A program made the translations under genes and the position numbers. This document shows, piece by piece, positions 44,997-54,040 of a stretch of 64,000 nt of DNA. The notes under the pieces are model-generated. The model had not been told where the DNA came from and made no database searches. It was given only the letters and a program-made list of their open reading frames with translations. Where the stretch lies: positions 23,964-87,963 of the forward strand of contig JANNRR010000166.1 of NCBI GenBank assembly GCA_031401675.1, in the 5' to 3' direction. The DNA is from JANNRR01 sp031401675. Lineage in GTDB: Bacteria > Pseudomonadota > Alphaproteobacteria > Rhodobacterales > Rhodobacteraceae. The number at the start of each line of letters is the position of its first letter. Positions within the stretch are counted from its first letter, which is position 1.

Positions 44997-46121
44997 CTAC
45001 TGAAAGCGCTCGGTCACGGTGATCTTTGCCACCGCTGCCCGATCAAGTGCTGCCCAGTCGAAATCATAGCCGAGGCCGGGTGCGGTGCTGACGTTCAGAA
45101 ATCCGTCCCTGATGGCGAGCGGTCCCAGCGTCGGCAGCGCCGCGATCTGATCTTCGGTCATCACCAGTTGTTCGTAGTAGTCGTTGTTGGGGATGGCTGC
45201 GCAGAGCTGCGCGTTTTCCAGGCTCATGCCATGCACTTGCGACCGCATCCCGAAGCTTTCCGACAGATGGGCGATCTTGATAGCGCCGGTCAGCCCGCCC
45301 TTGTAGAACGACGAGGTCCGCGTCATGTCGAGAGCACCCGCCTCGATCCAACTCGCCATGTTCCAATGCACACCGTCCGAAGTTTCGGCTGCCAGGATCG
45401 GCAGGGTCAGCTTGTCGCAAAGCTTGGCATAGGAACCCAGGTGGAACTCGCGCATCGGCTCTTCGTACCAAAGGAACCCCTCGTCCTGCAGCGCCAGACC
45501 AACCTTCAGCGCATCGACGTAGTCCCAGCCGGCCGACCCGTCGAACATCAGGTCTGCGTCCGGCCCGACCCAGCGCCGCAACGCGCGGGACAATTCGATG
45601 TCGCGTTTCACATCACCCCAGGCGTGCAGCTTGAATGCGGTGAAGCCCACGTCCCGGCACAGCTTGATATGGCGTTCATAGTCGGCCAGTGTCGGCCAGG
45701 TGACGGTCGAGGCATAGGCGGGCACTCGCGTCGCGTGACCGCCCAGAAGCTGGAACAGCGGCAGACCCGCCAGTTTCGATTTCACCTCCCAGGCCAGGAT
45801 GTCGAGCATCCCGAGCGTGCGCATCGGCAGTTCCTCGATGCGGTCGATCTCCCACATCAGATGCCAGAGCCGCTCGGTCATCAACGGGTCCTCGCCGATG
45901 AAGCTGTGATATCGGCGGCGCACGATGTCGAGGATCGCATCCCCCCGGGTCATCTCGATCACGCCTGAAACACCGGCGTCGGTCTCCATCCGCAACACCG
46001 CGTTGCGCGGCCGGGTGCCGGGCGGAATGTCGCCATGCGGACCCGAAAGCCCGTCGCGCCAGATGAATCGCGGCCCGGGATCGACCTCATGCAGCCACAG
46101 CGTGAAACCCGTGATTCTCAT
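44997..46121 (-). CDS. Mandelate racemase/muconate lactonizing enzyme (enolase superfamily), probable sugar-acid dehydratase
   Basis: 374 residues, intact. The enolase-superfamily capping domain (MRITGFTLWLHEVDPGPRFI) precedes the barrel. The catalytic KxH is in GFTAFKLHAWGDVKRDIELS; metal ligands are Asp in DADLMFDGSAGWDY, Glu in FLWYEEPM and Glu in PILAAETSDGVH; a C-terminal His is in RSQVHGMSLENA. The pattern fits acid-sugar dehydratases; the substrate cannot be read off. It is upstream of the decayed ATPase (11-bp gap) and divergent from the GntR gene. Confidence 0.9.
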   Translation of the reverse strand: MRITGFTLWLHEVDPGPRFIWRDGLSGPHGDIPPGTRPRNAVLRMETDAGVSGVIEMTRGDAILDIVRRRYHSFIGEDPLMTERLWHLMWEIDRIEELPMRTLGMLDILAWEVKSKLAGLPLFQLLGGHATRVPAYASTVTWPTLADYERHIKLCRDVGFTAFKLHAWGDVKRDIELSRALRRWVGPDADLMFDGSAGWDYVDALKVGLALQDEGFLWYEEPMREFHLGSYAKLCDKLTLPILAAETSDGVHWNMASWIEAGALDMTRTSSFYKGGLTGAIKIAHLSESFGMRSQVHGMSLENAQLCAAIPNNDYYEQLVMTEDQIAALPTLGPLAIRDGFLNVSTAPGLGYDFDWAALDRAAVAKITVTERFQ

Positions 46122-46143
46122 GATATCTCCAAACCGGCTTTAT

Positions 46144-46156
46144 GATATTCTATATC
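46144..46156. promoter_or_regulatory. Candidate GntR operator (palindrome 1)
   Basis: gatattctatatc, a palindrome with a 3-base centre, 23 bp upstream of the dehydratase start codon in the divergent region shared with the GntR gene. Confidence 0.45.
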
Positions 46157-46184
46157 CGATCTGTAGTGTATCAAGTCAATCAAT

Positions 46185-46198
46185 TTGCATCAATGCAA
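46185..46198. promoter_or_regulatory. Candidate operator (palindrome 2) in the dehydratase/GntR intergenic region
   Basis: ttgcat ca atgcaa: perfect 6-bp arms with a 2-base centre. It lies about 65 bp upstream of the dehydratase and 90 bp upstream of the GntR start. Confidence 0.4.
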
Positions 46199-46287
46199 GT
46201 GCCTCTTGACCTTCCCTGCGGGACCATGTGACGGAAGCAGGCCGTCCGCAGGGCACGAGGCCGCAGGCAGGGATGGGGAGCGGAGCC

Positions 46288-46935
46288 ATGGACAGCGCAA
46301 ACAGCGACGGCTACCGCCGTTTTCGGCAGGCGATGCAGGATGGACGCCTTGAGGCCGGCAAAATCGTCACCCAGAACGAACTTTGCGACCTTTTGGGACT
46401 TTCGATGTCGCCCCTGCGGGAAACGCTTGTCCTGCTGGAGGAATTCGGGCTGGTCGAGATCAAGCCCCGGATGGGCATCCGGATCGTCTATCCCGAGATC
46501 GCCTTCATCCGCGAGAACCAGCAATTCCGCAGCCTGATCGAAGTCGCGGCACTGCGGGTGTTCGCCGATTCTGTGACCGGCGACTGGCTTGAGGGCATGC
46601 GCGCCCGCCACGAACAACAGCGCCGCATCCTGAAGGACTCGGCGCTGACCGACGACATCCGGCTGTCCATCGAGGCGCTAGATGGCCAGATTCATCATGA
46701 TTTCGTGCAAAGCCTTGGCAACCGGACGATCCTTGCAACGCACTCAAGGCTTCAGGAAAATCTGCGAATGGCCAAGCGGGTGCACCGCGGCACGGTCTAT
46801 CGCACCCAGTTGCTGGACACGATCGACGAACACATGGCGGTCATCGACAGTCTGCAGGCCCGCGATACAGACGGCGCGATTGCGCATCTGGAAGCCCATT
46901 TCCGCGGAGCCTCACACCGAACGCTGGCGATGTGA
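46288..46935 (+). CDS. GntR-family (FadR/FCD subfamily) transcriptional regulator
   Basis: 215 residues from ATG at 46288 (GGAGCGGAG upstream; longer in-frame starts lack a site). The winged HTH is short at its N-terminus: GKIVTQNELCDLLGLSMSPL with RETLVLLEEFGLVEIKPRMG. The FCD effector domain follows (FRSLIEVAALRVFADSVTGD, HHDFVQSLGN, TIDEHMAVIDSLQARDTDGA with His ligands). It is likely to control the divergent dehydratase and, formerly, the transporter genes beyond it. Confidence 0.88.
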   Translation: MDSANSDGYRRFRQAMQDGRLEAGKIVTQNELCDLLGLSMSPLRETLVLLEEFGLVEIKPRMGIRIVYPEIAFIRENQQFRSLIEVAALRVFADSVTGDWLEGMRARHEQQRRILKDSALTDDIRLSIEALDGQIHHDFVQSLGNRTILATHSRLQENLRMAKRVHRGTVYRTQLLDTIDEHMAVIDSLQARDTDGAIAHLEAHFRGASHRTLAM

Positions 46936-46975
46936 CTGCAAGCATCCGCGTGTCTTGGCGACTGCCGGGCGGGGA

Positions 46976-47856
46976 TCAAAGCGGCTGGAAAACAATCAAC
47001 AGGGTGCCGTCAAGGCTTTCGCCCGGGGCAAGCCGGCGCAACCCGTTTGCGTTGGGCGGTACGTCTGACGCTCGAGTGATCCCGCTGGTGTGGCTTTGCG
47101 GCGCTAACGCGAAGCGCAGTGCGCCCGGCGGAGTAAAGAGCATCAGTTCGGACAGGCTGGACGATGCCGTAAGCGTCAAGCGGTAGCCGAGGTCGGGTTG
47201 CAAAATATCGGCCTGCCCCGACCAGCCGGAATAGACATTGTTGCTCCACGTGTCCGGCAGCCCGGCACCTGGCGCGAAATCCAGTTCGGGCGGGATCGAG
47301 ACCGGCGTGATTGTAAGGTGATCCGGCCCTTCCAGCCAGAACCGCTTCGCGGCAAAGCGCAAACGCGTCGTCGCCGTGCGCGGAAAGTAGGGATGAAAGC
47401 CAATGCCTGCCGGAATTGCGCCGGCATCGGTGTTCGTTACGCGGCACCCCAGCCGGACCCCGTTGCCCGACAGGCAAAGGTCAGGACGGCGCTGAAGGCA
47501 AAGGGATAGGAGGCGCGCCCGACTTTCAGGCCCAACCGCAGGGCCTGCGCCGACCTGTCCAACACCTGCCAGGGATGCTCCCAACCTGTGCCGTGCAGCG
47601 CCAATGGCTCGGGCGTGTTGGGTGGCAGAAGGTGCGTTTGGTCGGCGCTGACCAGCCGGTTCCGGGACGCCCGGTTGGCGAAGGGCAGCATGGCAAGAAG
47701 CCCCGACGCGAGCGCTGCGGGGCCCACGTCGGACTCTTCGGCGCCCAGCAGGATCGGCTGCCATGTCCCGCGCGCGGCGCAGTGCAACGCTGTGATGCAG
47801 CCCCCGTCCTTCGGGCTGACGCTGATCTTCATCCGCTCGCACGCAAGGTCAATCAT
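46976..47856 (-). pseudogene. Aldose 1-epimerase (mutarotase) gene broken by one frameshift
   Basis: The N-terminal half, 47856 to about 47480, reads MKISVSPKDGGCITALHCAA, LLAMLPFANRASRNRLVSAD and EPLALHGTGWEHPWQVLDRS. The frame then slips near 47480, and the C-terminal half continues LSGNGVRLGCRVTNTDAGAI, PAGIGFHPYFPR and DTWSNNVYSGWSGQADILQP. A single missing base in a TTT would explain it. Both halves keep galactose-mutarotase motifs. It could be a sequencing error, but neighbouring genes are also broken. Confidence 0.8.
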
Positions 47857-48609
47857 CGGTCGAAACTGCGGTCGGCCCCGCCTTTCCCCGCGCTGCCCGA
47901 CCGTTGGCGATGATCAGCGCCAGATCATGGGTGGCGATATTCAGGAGCCCGGTCATCAGCACGCGCGCGTCCTCGGGGCGACGCATCCGGATCGCCTCGA
48001 GCACCGCGCCGTGCATGTCGAGGGTCGCTGCGTAGTTGGCGGAGGCCGAGGTGGTCAGCCGGAAGGCGTTGCGCAGCACCGAACCGATCATCGCGCCGAA
48101 TGTGATGAACAGCGGATTGTGGCTGGCCCTCAGAACGCCCAGATGAAAAGCCTCGTCTGCCTCGATAATCCCGACCGATGCGCGGCACATGGCATCGTAG
48201 CTTTCCACAATCCTGCCCAGATCCTGACCCGTGGCCCGTTCGGCGGCAAAGGCGGCTGCGGCTGGTTCCACCACTTGACGGGCCTCGGTCAGGCCACGCA
48301 CGAAATCCAGATCAGGTTCCAATTCCTCGCGCCAGGCAAGAAGGTCGGGGTCAAGATGGTTCCACTGGCGGAAGGCTGCACCACGGTCCCGGCCCGTGTT
48401 CGGCTTTCGATCAACCCCTTGCCCGCCAGATTGCGGATTGACTCGCGCAGCGCCGTGCGGCTGACGCCCAGCGTCGCGCCCAATTCCGACTCTGTGGGCA
48501 GCCTGATGCGGGGCGCCCATTTGCCCGAAAGGATCTGCTTGGCCAGTGTCGAGGTCACGTGGTTGCGTGGCCTGCTACGGGCGGGGTCCTTGGTCAGAGA
48601 TTTGGCCAT
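47849..48609 (-). pseudogene. FadR-type GntR regulator gene broken by a frameshift
   Basis: The DNA-binding half (48609-48365) reads HVTSTLAKQILSGKWAPRIR, LPTESELGATLGVSRTALRE and SRTRAGTVVQPS. The effector half continues in another frame as FRQWNHLDPDLLAWREELEP, RQVVEPAAAAFAAERATGQD and the FCD His motifs in DEAFHLGVLRASHN and DMHGAVLEAIRMRRPEDARV. One frameshift near 48360 separates them. Its end overlaps the epimerase relic by a few bases, so the two were probably co-transcribed. Confidence 0.78.
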
Positions 48610-48708
48610 CGGTCAACTCCGGTTCGGGCGGTATTCGGCGAGGAACACCGACAGGATCAGCGAACGCCCATCGCGAGCATCTGATGGAAGTTTGGCACCC
48701 CGTCATAA

Positions 48709-49598
48709 TCATTCCGTTTTTTTGGGACCTCTTATCACTTCAACCGCCAGAAGCGCGCCGATGACAGTGCCGTCGCCGCCAGCCATCGCGCAACCGCCTT
48801 GGATTGCAGCGGTGGTCGTCTTCAGTTCCAGCCCTTGCAAACCTGGCATGGGCTGACCGGACCCGCTGCGCGTCGCCACCGGTATGCCGCCGATTCCGAC
48901 CGCGACGTCCATCAGCACATACATGCCAATCCGATAGCGGTAGAGATTCATCCCGATAGGCGTGCCACCACCGGACTGCCGCCGATCGCGTGGAGATTCC
49001 GTCCGGCAATGCTCTTGTTCAGGAACACACAGAGCGCCAGCGCCACGAGGATAAGGACACAGATCGGCACGGGAAGTCCAAGCACCCGCCGAATTCCGAT
49101 CCAGCGGAAGCTGTCATCAAAAGTCGAGATCGACTGTCCGTCGGACAGGATGAAGGCGATCCCCCGAACAATCGCCATCGTGCCCAGCGTCACGATCACG
49201 GCATTTACGCATCCGTAGGTCACCTGCTGCCGGTTCACGAGCCCTGCCATAGCGCCAAGTCACAGACCCGCAGCCAGACCGATCACCGCTTTGCCAGTGA
49301 CCTGAATCGCAATCGCAGCGGCAACCGTGGTCAGCCCGACTATGGAACCGACTGCGATAACGAGCCCGCCTGACACGATCACGGTCGTCTGTGCAAACGC
49401 CAGACCACCAAGGATCGCCACGCTCATCCCGATCCTCAGGAAGATTCGCGAAGAGAAGAACACGCCGGGGCCGGTGCTGCCGAATATCGCAACGAGGACC
49501 AGAAGGGCCAGGATCAGGCTGAGGTTGTACAGGAGGATCCGTTCGGCCAGCCCCTTTACGCGACCGAACCAGACCGTGAAAGCAAGTGTCGGTATCAT
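48709..49598 (-). pseudogene. Decayed Rbs-type sugar ABC permease gene
   Basis: Starts at ATG 49596-49598: LILALLVLVAIFGSTGPGVF, QTTVIVSGGLVIAVGSIVGL. A TGA follows AAGL, then in the same frame LGAMAGLVNRQQVTYGCVNA and VIVTLGTMAIVRGIAFILSD, GRNLHAIGGSPVVARLSG. A frameshift near 48950 precedes YRIGMYVLMDVAVGIGGIPV and a later piece with GCAMAGGDGTVIGALLAVEV. One stop and at least one frameshift. Confidence 0.8.
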
Positions 49599-49895
49599 AC
49601 GAGAGCCTCCTCCGCTGGTCGGCTGGCGCGACTTTCGGATGGCAGCACTCCGGCCAACAAGATGGCCTCCTCGCTGGTCGACGCACCCGAAAGCTCCCGG
49701 GAATTACGGCCACGGGAACAGACGTGATAATGTCGGGCAGGCCGATCAGTTCCGGCATTTCCGAAAAGATCACGAAAGCGTCGACGCTGGCGCGGGTCAG
49801 TCTGCGGATCAGCGCATGATTTTCGGATCTCGCGTTCACATCTATGCTACGGGTCGGCTCGTCGAGGATAAGAACCATGGGCGCGCGGGCAAGCC
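49595..49895 (-). pseudogene. C-terminal fragment of an RbsA-type ABC ATPase
   Basis: WLARAPMVLILDEPTRSIDV (Walker B) and FVIFSEMPELIGLPDIIT match the second ATPase domain of RbsA-like proteins. A frameshift follows, then GASTSEEAILLAGVLPSESR and a TGA that overlaps the permease ATG (49595-49598). Everything before the C-terminal hundred residues is missing, so a deletion endpoint lies near 49895. Confidence 0.75.
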
Positions 49896-49951
49896 AGCCT
49901 GCTCATCTGCCCCAGCTATCATGCTGGATTCACGAGGTTTAACCTCTCAGG

Positions 49952-51343
49952 TTATTTGCGCAAAGCGGCTTCGGCGATCACAAAGGGAAGAAGCTCAGTG
50001 ACGGTAGGATGGATGTAGGTCACGTTAGTGATGTCACGGACTTTCACGCCGGAATAGAGCGGCGCCAGCAGGGCCTGCACTGCTTCGTCGCCGCGATAGC
50101 CAAGCACGGCGACGCCAAGCAGGGCTTGGCTATCGGCATCGATCACGACTTTCATCATTCCACGGGTCTCGCCGCTTTCCACGGCCCTGCCAACCCTGCT
50201 CATCGGCCTTTTGCCCACCAGAATAGACAGCCCTTTTGCGCAGGCCTCTGCCTCGGTCATGCCGATACGGCCAAGCGGGGGGTCGATGAACAGCGCGTAG
50301 ACGGTATGGCGGTCGGTAATCTTGCGATTGCCACCATCAAGAAGATTGGCGGCAACGATTTCAAAGTCGTTATAGGCCGTGTGGGTAAAGGCTCCGCGCC
50401 CGTTGACCTCACCCAACGCCCAGATATGCGGCTGAGAGGTCCGGCACATGTCATCCACGATGATGCAGCCGCGCTTGTCAACATCGACCCCGGCCGCGTC
50501 CAGGCCAAGTTCGTCGGTATTGGGCCTACGGCCAGTGGCGACCAGCACTCTATCGACGGAAAGCTGCTGGGCCTGGCTGGATGCGTCGCGGAAACGGGCC
50601 ACCGTGATCGCGTCGTGCTGTTCAAGCGCCAGTTCGGATGCACCCGCTTCCAAACGAATACTCTCGCCCGAGAGGATTTCAGCGATAGCGGCAGACACGT
50701 CGGCATCCTCGCGCGGCAGCAGGGTGGCTGCCTGTTCGACTACCGTCACCTGCGCGCCCAATCGCCGAAAGATTTGTGCGAATTCAAGGCCGATGTAGCT
50801 GCCGCCGATAATCAACAGGTGCTGCGGAACCTCGGCTAGGTCCATCACGTCGATGTTGGTCAGAACCGGGACACCTTCGATACCTGGAATCGGCGGAACG
50901 ACCGCGCGCGCGCCGGTATTGATAAAGATGTGCGGCGCTGTCAGTTGTGCGTCACCGATGTCGACTGTGTTCGGTCCGGAAAACCGGGCATGGCCGCGGA
51001 CCAATGCGATGCCCGGCGTTGTTTCCATCCAGCGGGTCACATTGCCCCGTGCTGTCTGAACCACGGTCTCTTTCCGTTCGCGGACTTTCAGCATATCGAC
51101 GGTGACTGGCCCCGTTCCGACCCCGAACCGATGCGCCTCGCGGGCAAGCCAGGCCGCATAGGCCGACGCAACCATGGTCTTGGTCGGCATGCAGCCGTTG
51201 TTCACGCAAGTGCCGCCCATGTGCTTGCGTTCGATGATGGCGACACGCTTGCCAGCCCCGGCAAGACGCGCGGCAAGAGGCGGCCCGGCCTGCCCGGCAC
51301 CGATCACGATTGCATCGAACTCTTGTCTTGCCATCTCTGCCAT
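49952..51343 (-). CDS. FAD-dependent pyridine nucleotide-disulfide oxidoreductase (mercuric reductase / dihydrolipoamide dehydrogenase-like)
   Basis: 463 residues from ATG at 51341-51343 with GAGG 8 nt upstream. FAD motif AIVIGAGQAGPPLAARLAGA. The redox-active disulfide is GGTCVNNGCMPTKT, that is Cys-x4-Cys. The NAD motif is LLIIGGSYIGLEFAQIFRRL, the second FAD motif is IWALGEVNGRGAFTHTAYND, and the C-terminal interface is NVTYIHPTVTELLPF. No N-terminal HMA domain and no C-terminal vicinal cysteines, so mercury reduction is unlikely. Last gene of the region-3 string. Confidence 0.9.
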   Translation of the reverse strand: MAEMARQEFDAIVIGAGQAGPPLAARLAGAGKRVAIIERKHMGGTCVNNGCMPTKTMVASAYAAWLAREAHRFGVGTGPVTVDMLKVRERKETVVQTARGNVTRWMETTPGIALVRGHARFSGPNTVDIGDAQLTAPHIFINTGARAVVPPIPGIEGVPVLTNIDVMDLAEVPQHLLIIGGSYIGLEFAQIFRRLGAQVTVVEQAATLLPREDADVSAAIAEILSGESIRLEAGASELALEQHDAITVARFRDASSQAQQLSVDRVLVATGRRPNTDELGLDAAGVDVDKRGCIIVDDMCRTSQPHIWALGEVNGRGAFTHTAYNDFEIVAANLLDGGNRKITDRHTVYALFIDPPLGRIGMTEAEACAKGLSILVGKRPMSRVGRAVESGETRGMMKVVIDADSQALLGVAVLGYRGDEAVQALLAPLYSGVKVRDITNVTYIHPTVTELLPFVIAEAALRK

Positions 51344-51433
51344 CTCAGGTTCCTCATTCGCTTGGGGCGCTACCGTCCCAAGACCCTGCGATATCTGAGC
51401 GGACTTGCCAACCTGCAAGGCGACGGGCAGCCC

Positions 51434-52615
51434 CTAGCGGTCAAGGCTGCGGGCGAAAATGATTGCCACGACGAGTGACGCGCCAATGCCCCCCACCGTG
51501 GCCTGCCACCCGAAATACACATTGATCTGGCCAAGCAAAAGCGCGCCCATAAGCCCGCCAAGATAATAGCTTGTCAGATACAGCCCGTTGGCCTGCGCTC
51601 TGTCGGACGTAACCGTGGCGGAAACAAATCCTGTCGCCGCCGCCTGTGCGGCAAACGTCGATGCCCCGATCAGCGCAAGCCCCAGCAAGACAACCCACAA
51701 TTGCCCGGACAGGGTCAGCATCAGGCCGCCAAGGGCCACGACAAGCGACATCGTCAGCGCGCTCCGCGGGCCGACAGCGCGAACCAACCGGCTGGCCATC
51801 GGGGTCGTGATGATCGCCGGGGCGAACACCAGATACACGAGACCCAGAGACATCGGCGAAAGACCGAGCCCGTTCACCAGATACAGGTTCACGTAGGTAA
51901 AGACCCCGACAAAGACGAAAAGGATGAGAAAGCCGATGGCAAACGCAGATCGCAATGAAGGTGTCGCGAAATGCCGCTTCCAGGCGTCAAGTGCCGACCC
52001 GCCGCGGATGGGGGGCAGGTCGTCCCGTGAACCGATCAACACGAACGCCAACACCGCCCCCGCCAGATTGAGCGCGGCAAAGAACAGAAAGCATGCGGAA
52101 AGGGACGTGGCGTCGGTCAGGCTGACGGCCAAAAGACGACCGATCAGATTGGACGCAACGTTGCCGGTGATGAACGCAGCAAGTGCGCCGCCGCGGGCCA
52201 TCACATCGCATTTTTCGGACAGATAGGTCATCGTCAGCGTGAACGCCGCCGCCATGAGCGCCCCCTGCACAATGCGAAGCCCCATGAAGACCCAGATCGA
52301 GTCTGCAACCGACAGCAGCGCCGTCGGGATCGCAAGTACGGCAAGGCAGATCCAGATGCCGCGTTTGCGGTCGATCCGATCAGCGAACCAAGCGACCGTC
52401 AGTCCCGAAACGGCCATGCCCAGCGTCGCGGCGTTGACCGCAAACCCGGCGGTTGCGGCATCAGTGTCAAAGGCCACGATGATCTGCGGCAGCAGTGCTT
52501 GCGCGCCGAACAGGTCGACGAGCGTCAGGAAACTGATGATCGCGAGAACGGTCGATCGCCGCAAGATATCCCGGGGTCGATCGCCCCCCAACACTCCTTT
52601 GATCACTGCGGGCAT
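51434..52615 (-). CDS. MFS transporter (YnfM/AraJ-like)
   Basis: 393 residues from ATG at 52613-52615 (AGGATAAA upstream). Twelve hydrophobic segments. The MFS loop 2-3 motif is GLTVAWFADRIDRKRGIW. Family-like FLTLVDLFGAQALLPQIIVA at helix 1 and LSEKCDVMARGGALAAFITG. Probably a drug/proton or metabolite exporter; substrate unknown. It lies between the NADH dehydrogenase and flavin reductase genes. Confidence 0.87.
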   Translation of the reverse strand: MPAVIKGVLGGDRPRDILRRSTVLAIISFLTLVDLFGAQALLPQIIVAFDTDAATAGFAVNAATLGMAVSGLTVAWFADRIDRKRGIWICLAVLAIPTALLSVADSIWVFMGLRIVQGALMAAAFTLTMTYLSEKCDVMARGGALAAFITGNVASNLIGRLLAVSLTDATSLSACFLFFAALNLAGAVLAFVLIGSRDDLPPIRGGSALDAWKRHFATPSLRSAFAIGFLILFVFVGVFTYVNLYLVNGLGLSPMSLGLVYLVFAPAIITTPMASRLVRAVGPRSALTMSLVVALGGLMLTLSGQLWVVLLGLALIGASTFAAQAAATGFVSATVTSDRAQANGLYLTSYYLGGLMGALLLGQINVYFGWQATVGGIGASLVVAIIFARSLDR

Positions 52616-52750
52616 GGCTTTATCCTTTGATGCGTGGTCAGAACGCGATAGCCGCGATTGATCCGTTATTGTGGCAGACAAAGGCCGGGCCATTGCTGCG
52701 GGCAGATGTCCGGGGTCCGGCGGCGCCGCCGTTTTTGCCCTGGTCCAAGA

Positions 52751-54040
52751 TCAATCGACCTCTGCTGCAACACTTCGCACCGGCATCAGGATGACCCGCG
52801 CCCCCCGTTGCCAGGTCAGATAGGACCAGATCCAGTTCGAGGCGACTGAAGCCCGGTTCGCGAACCCGTCGAGAAACGCCACATGGGTAAGCGACCATGC
52901 AATCCAGGCGGGAAAGCCGGACAGTTTCAGCCAGCCGAAATCGGCGATCGCCTTGTTTCTACCGATCGTCGCCATTGTGCCCCAGTTCCGGTAGCGAAAA
53001 GGCGCGGGCAATGGCCTGCGGCGCAGGTCTGTCTTGATGATGCTGCCAACATGCTTTCCCATCTGCTTGGCGACCGGCGCCAGACCCGGAAGCGGCTGCG
53101 CTGCCCCGTCCGGCGTATGCGATGCGGTGTCCCCGATGACAAAGATGCTGTCATCCCCGGCAATCCTGAGGTGGCCGTCGACAATGGCGCGACCAACGCG
53201 ATCCGCCGGACAGTCAAGCCACCTTGCTGCGGGCGAGGCCTGCACCCCGGCCGCCCAGGTCACCGTCTCGGTTGCGTGGGGTTGACCGTCAAGCCAGACA
53301 GTTCCAGGACGGATGTCGGTAACACGGGTACCGGTCAGCACCTCCACTCCGATCGCATCCAGCGCGCTGCGCGCCTTTGCGGCGAGCCGGGTGTCGAAAG
53401 ACGGCAGGATGCGAGGGCCGGCCTCGACCAGCTTGATCTTGGCGCAATGTGGGGTGACGGACCGGAAGTCGCGCGCCAGCGAGTGCCGCGCCAGTTCCGC
53501 AATCGCTCCGGCCATTTCGACGCCGGTCGGACCGCCGCCCACGATCACGAATTCCAATAGCGCAGCGCGCCGCTCTCCCATCGGTTCCATCTCGGCCCGT
53601 TCAAAAGCCCCGAGGATGCGCAGTTGCAGTTCGTTCGCATCCTCGATGGATTTGAGACCGGGCGCGCAGGCCGCCCAGTCGTCGCGTCCGAAATAGCTGT
53701 GCGTCGCACCCGTCGCGATCACAAGATAGTCGAAGGGCAGGGCGCGGCCCGATGCGGTCTTCACGAGCCGGGCCCCGCGGTCGATCCCGGTCACCTCGTC
53801 CCAGTGAACACGCAGGTTGCGCAGATGCCGAAGCAGATGCCGGATCGGCTGCGCGATATCTTCCGCCGCCAGCGCCGAGGTCGCGACCTGATACAGCAAC
53901 GGCTGGAACAGATGGTGGTTCCTTCGGTCGATCAGCAGCACCTCAACGGGCGCACCGGCAAGTTCACGTGCCACCGCAAGGCCCGCAAACCCGCCGCCGA
54001 CAATGATGACCTTGGGAAGCGTGTTTGGGGTCTTGGCCAT
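52751..54040 (-). CDS. Type II NADH:quinone oxidoreductase (NDH-2)
   Basis: 429 residues from ATG at 54038-54040. FAD motif VIIVGGGFAGLAVARELAGA; family block RRNHHLFQPLLYQVATSALA. NADH motif EFVIVGGGPTGVEMAGAIAE. Second FAD block IFVIGDTASHTPDGAAQPLP. The C-terminal amphipathic part with WSLTHVAFLDGFANRASV anchors it to the membrane. It oxidises NADH without proton pumping. Its ATG overlaps the hydroxybutyrate dehydrogenase stop by one base (TGATG), so it is translationally coupled. Confidence 0.9.
   Translation of the reverse strand: MAKTPNTLPKVIIVGGGFAGLAVARELAGAPVEVLLIDRRNHHLFQPLLYQVATSALAAEDIAQPIRHLLRHLRNLRVHWDEVTGIDRGARLVKTASGRALPFDYLVIATGATHSYFGRDDWAACAPGLKSIEDANELQLRILGAFERAEMEPMGERRAALLEFVIVGGGPTGVEMAGAIAELARHSLARDFRSVTPHCAKIKLVEAGPRILPSFDTRLAAKARSALDAIGVEVLTGTRVTDIRPGTVWLDGQPHATETVTWAAGVQASPAARWLDCPADRVGRAIVDGHLRIAGDDSIFVIGDTASHTPDGAAQPLPGLAPVAKQMGKHVGSIIKTDLRRRPLPAPFRYRNWGTMATIGRNKAIADFGWLKLSGFPAWIAWSLTHVAFLDGFANRASVASNWIWSYLTWQRGARVILMPVRSVAAEVD

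Noticed and set aside
42725..49598. Possible TGA-to-Trp recoding, because several internal TGA codons sit at plausible Trp positions
   Set aside because: Other disrupting stops in the same area are TAA at a Tyr position (about 44725) and TGA at a likely Gly position (about 44142), frameshifts also occur, and intact genes all around use TGA as a normal stop.
49952..51343. Mercuric reductase
   Set aside because: The Cys-x4-Cys disulfide fits, but there is no heavy-metal-associated domain, no C-terminal vicinal cysteine pair and no mer genes nearby.
52720..52740. cggcggcgccgccg followed by ttttt as a terminator of the NADH dehydrogenase gene
   Set aside because: The T-run is on the plus strand while the surrounding genes run on the minus strand. 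It may be incidental.
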